Source: Actinomycetospora chiangmaiensis DSM 45062
GTDB taxonomy: Bacteria > Actinomycetota > Actinomycetes > Mycobacteriales > Pseudonocardiaceae
NCBI RefSeq assembly: GCF_000379625.1
Contig: NZ_KB903218.1
Span: 310,001 to 374,000, forward strand
Direction of reading: 5' to 3'
Length of the DNA stretch: 64,000 bases
This document shows, in pieces, positions 62,206 to 64,000 of this stretch; position 1 is the stretch's first letter; every line of letters starts with the position of its first letter. Both the position numbers and the translations under genes were made by a program. The notes below the pieces were generated by a model. The model did no database searches and was not told where the DNA came from. It saw nothing but the letters and a program-made list of their open reading frames with translations.

Positions 62206-62973
62206 ATGACCGGACAGCTCGCCGACCACTACCGCCGGCTCGCCGCGACCTACGACGACCACTGGACCTACGACCCGGAGTACGTCCGGGCGTTCGCCCG
62301 GGCGATGGCCGGCGCGCTGCGGCTGCATCCCGGGGACGGCATCGTCGACGTCGGGTGCGGCACCGGGCTCTACACCCGCCAGCTCGCCGACGACCTGCAG
62401 CCGCTGCGGCCGATCACCGCCGTCGACCCGACCGCGGCCATGCTCGACCGCGTCCCCGTCTCGCCGCTGCTGCGCCCGGTGCTCGCGAGCGCCGAGGACG
62501 TCGCCTCCGGGCGGGTGTCGCTGCCGGGGCCGGGCCCGGTCGACGCGATCCTGGTGAAGGAGGCGATCCACCACGTGTCCGACCGGGCGGGGACGCTGCG
62601 CGGGCTGGCCGGGCTGCTCTCCGACCGTGGCCGGATGCTCGTGGTGATGCTGCCCCGCACGATCGGGCACCCGCTCTTCGCCGCTGCCCACGACCGCTTC
62701 GAGGCCCTCCAGCCCGACCCCGCCGAGATCGCCGACGCCCTCACGACGGCGGGTCTGCGCGCGTCGGTCAGCCGGCGCACCTTCCCCGTCGCGATCGACC
62801 GCGAGCGCTACGTGCGCATGCTCGAGGCGCGGTACATGTCGGTGCTCGGCGAGTTCTCCGAGGCCGAGCTGGCCGAGGGCATCGCGCAGTTCCGCCACGC
62901 CTACCGCGAGGAGCCGGTGCTGCGCTTCGAGGACCACTTCGCGTTCGTCACGGGCTGGGTCAGGCGGGCCTGA
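62206..62973 (+). CDS. Class I SAM-dependent methyltransferase
   Basis: 255 residues from ATG 62206. The SAM-binding motif I is IVDVGCGTGLYTRQLADDL, followed by ITAVDPTAAML (acidic motif II) and ILVKEAIHHVSDRAGTLRGLAGLL, as in UbiE/Methyltransf_11 enzymes. The C-terminal third (RERYVRMLEARYMSVLGEFS) is a helical cap. Substrate unknown. The end overlaps the convergent beta-glucosidase gene by 14 bp. Confidence 0.88.
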   Translation: MTGQLADHYRRLAATYDDHWTYDPEYVRAFARAMAGALRLHPGDGIVDVGCGTGLYTRQLADDLQPLRPITAVDPTAAMLDRVPVSPLLRPVLASAEDVASGRVSLPGPGPVDAILVKEAIHHVSDRAGTLRGLAGLLSDRGRMLVVMLPRTIGHPLFAAAHDRFEALQPDPAEIADALTTAGLRASVSRRTFPVAIDRERYVRMLEARYMSVLGEFSEAELAEGIAQFRHAYREEPVLRFEDHFAFVTGWVRRA

Positions 62974-64000
62974 GCACCGTGAGGTCCCCGGTCCGGGCCA
63001 CCTCGCCGAAGAGCTCCGCACTGCGTCGGGGCGTGCGGCGCAGCCCGTCGGTGCGGTCGATCCCGACGAGCCCGAAGGTCGGCCGGTAGCCTACGGCCCA
63101 CTCGAAGTTGTCGAACGACGACCAGTACAGGTAGCCGCGCACGTCGACCCCGTCCGCGAGCGCCGACGCCACCTCCGCGAGGTGGGAGGCGAGGTAGCGG
63201 ACCCGCTGGTCGTCGTCCGCCGTCGCGATCCCGTTCTCGGTCACGACGACGGGCAGCCCGGCCGCCGCAATCCGGCGCAGCACCGCGCCGAAGCCCGCGG
63301 GGTACACCTCCCAGCCCATGAGCGTCGTCTCCACGCCCTCGGGCGGGGGAGCGGTGAGGTCGGCGGCGGTCGCGTCGATCAGCGCCCGCGAGTAGTACTG
63401 CAGCCCGACGAAGTCGCCCACGTCGCCGCCCGCCCGCAGGTCGTCGAGGTGGGTGTCGACCATGACCAGCCGCGCCGCCGCCGTCGCGCCCTCGTCGGCC
63501 TCGTCGCCGGGGCGCAGTGGCTCGAGGTGCGGCAGGTGCAGGCACGTCCCGAGCTGCGACGACCCCGGCCCGGCCCGCATCACCTCGACGGCCGTCCGGT
63601 GGGCCCGGGCGAGGACGCCGTTGACGGTCACGGCCTCGGTGAGGTCGCGGTGCCCGGGCGGGAACTGCCCGGAGAGATAGCACTCGCGGGCGACGATCTG
63701 CGGCTCGTTGATCGTGCAGACGTACGGCATCCGGTCGCCGAGGGCGGCGGAGACCCGGGCGACGTACCGGCCGAACACGTCGAGGGCGTCGGGCGCGAGC
63801 CACCCGCCGCGGGCGGCGAACCAGCGCGGGAGCGTGAAGTGGTGCAGCGTCACGAACGCCGTCAGGCCGTGGCGGGCCAGCGAGTCGAGCATCCGGGCGT
63901 AGTGGTCCAGGGCCGCCGTCGAGAACTCGCCCTCCGCCGGCTCGATGCGCGACCACTCCAGCGAGAACCGGTGCGCGTTCTGACCGAGCGCGGCGAGGAG
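62960..64000 (-). CDS. GH1 beta-glucosidase (5' end beyond the window)
   Basis: Retaining glycoside hydrolase family 1 enzyme. The frame enters from the right edge and reads about 346 residues to the stop at 62960; the N-terminal roughly 70 residues are missing. The first visible text, NAHRFSLEWSRIEPAEGEF, is a GH1 hallmark. The acid/base glutamate is in YVCTINEPQIVARE and the nucleophile in VVVTENGIAT. SFDNFEWAVGYRPTFGLVGID forms the conserved aglycone-site end. Cytoplasmic hydrolysis of beta-glucosides is likely. Confidence 0.94.
   Translation of the reverse strand, partial: LLAALGQNAHRFSLEWSRIEPAEGEFSTAALDHYARMLDSLARHGLTAFVTLHHFTLPRWFAARGGWLAPDALDVFGRYVARVSAALGDRMPYVCTINEPQIVARECYLSGQFPPGHRDLTEAVTVNGVLARAHRTAVEVMRAGPGSSQLGTCLHLPHLEPLRPGDEADEGATAAARLVMVDTHLDDLRAGGDVGDFVGLQYYSRALIDATAADLTAPPPEGVETTLMGWEVYPAGFGAVLRRIAAAGLPVVVTENGIATADDDQRVRYLASHLAEVASALADGVDVRGYLYWSSFDNFEWAVGYRPTFGLVGIDRTDGLRRTPRRSAELFGEVARTGDLTVLRPA

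Overview
The window is very G+C-rich, densely packed actinobacterial chromosome. Frequent GTG starts, 4-bp ATGA/GTGA gene overlaps, leaderless genes with a TANNNT box 6-7 bases before the start, a WhiB-like regulator, DUF3145/DUF3052 proteins, a GlnX-GlnH-PknG locus and a fabD-fabH-acp-fabF operon with a PucR-type regulator point to a member of the Pseudonocardiales (Pseudonocardia/Actinomycetospora-like; the genus is inference). No rRNA, CRISPR array, phage or intact insertion sequence was seen. One tRNA is present.

Layout. 1-6.9 kb: aerobic cobalamin genes, cobG-cobH-cobIJ on the minus strand (cobIJ cut by the window edge) divergent from cobN. 7-11.4 kb: secreted beta-helix protein, DUF574-type methyltransferase, MerR regulator with its operator, a DUF2795 protein and a lipoprotein L,D-transpeptidase. 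11.4-20.5 kb: the most striking block, a seven-gene minus-strand operon whose genes all overlap by 4 bp: glnX, glnH, an unknown helical protein, pknG, a PP2C phosphatase, a vWA protein and an FHA protein. It joins the amino-acid-sensing GlnH/GlnX/PknG pathway to a kinase-phosphatase-vWA set, and three of its products carry similar zinc ribbons. 20.5-31 kb: cell-wall hydrolase, uppP, orphan MazF/PemK-like protein, Na+/H+ antiporter, a dihydroxyacetone kinase fusion with a 1-nt frameshift near its end, an SNase-like protein, an MSMEG_0570-family protein, a kinase-like protein lacking the HRD aspartate, a MerR/BldC-like regulator coupled to a Cys/His-rich peptide, and an FAD monooxygenase. 31-38 kb: a very large CtpI-like P-type ATPase, a DUF2188/LEA-like protein and a WhiB regulator. 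38-46.5 kb: SDR-DUF2867 protein, YbdK-type ligase, NUDIX hydrolase, glutaryl-CoA-type dehydrogenase, membrane diguanylate cyclase, a 44-aa peptide made of 12-residue repeats, an MFS exporter and DUF3145.

47-57.5 kb: a decayed AbiEi/DUF559-like gene sits between two copies of a 39-bp sequence that includes the 3' end of fabF. Next comes the type II fatty-acid operon (fabD-fabH-acpP-fabF) with its PucR/FasR-like regulator, then cspA, aceE, DUF3052 and ahpE. Apart from cspA and fabH this order resembles the mycobacterial mabR-fabD-acpM-kasA/aceE/ahpE neighbourhood. 57.5-64 kb: tRNA-Val, a histidine phosphatase, a UvrA-like ABC ATPase divergent from an MFS transporter and a methyltransferase, and a GH1 beta-glucosidase that runs off the right edge.

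Strong intrinsic hairpins lie at several gene ends. Three of them share the outer-stem motif GTGAGYACT and may form a repeat family.
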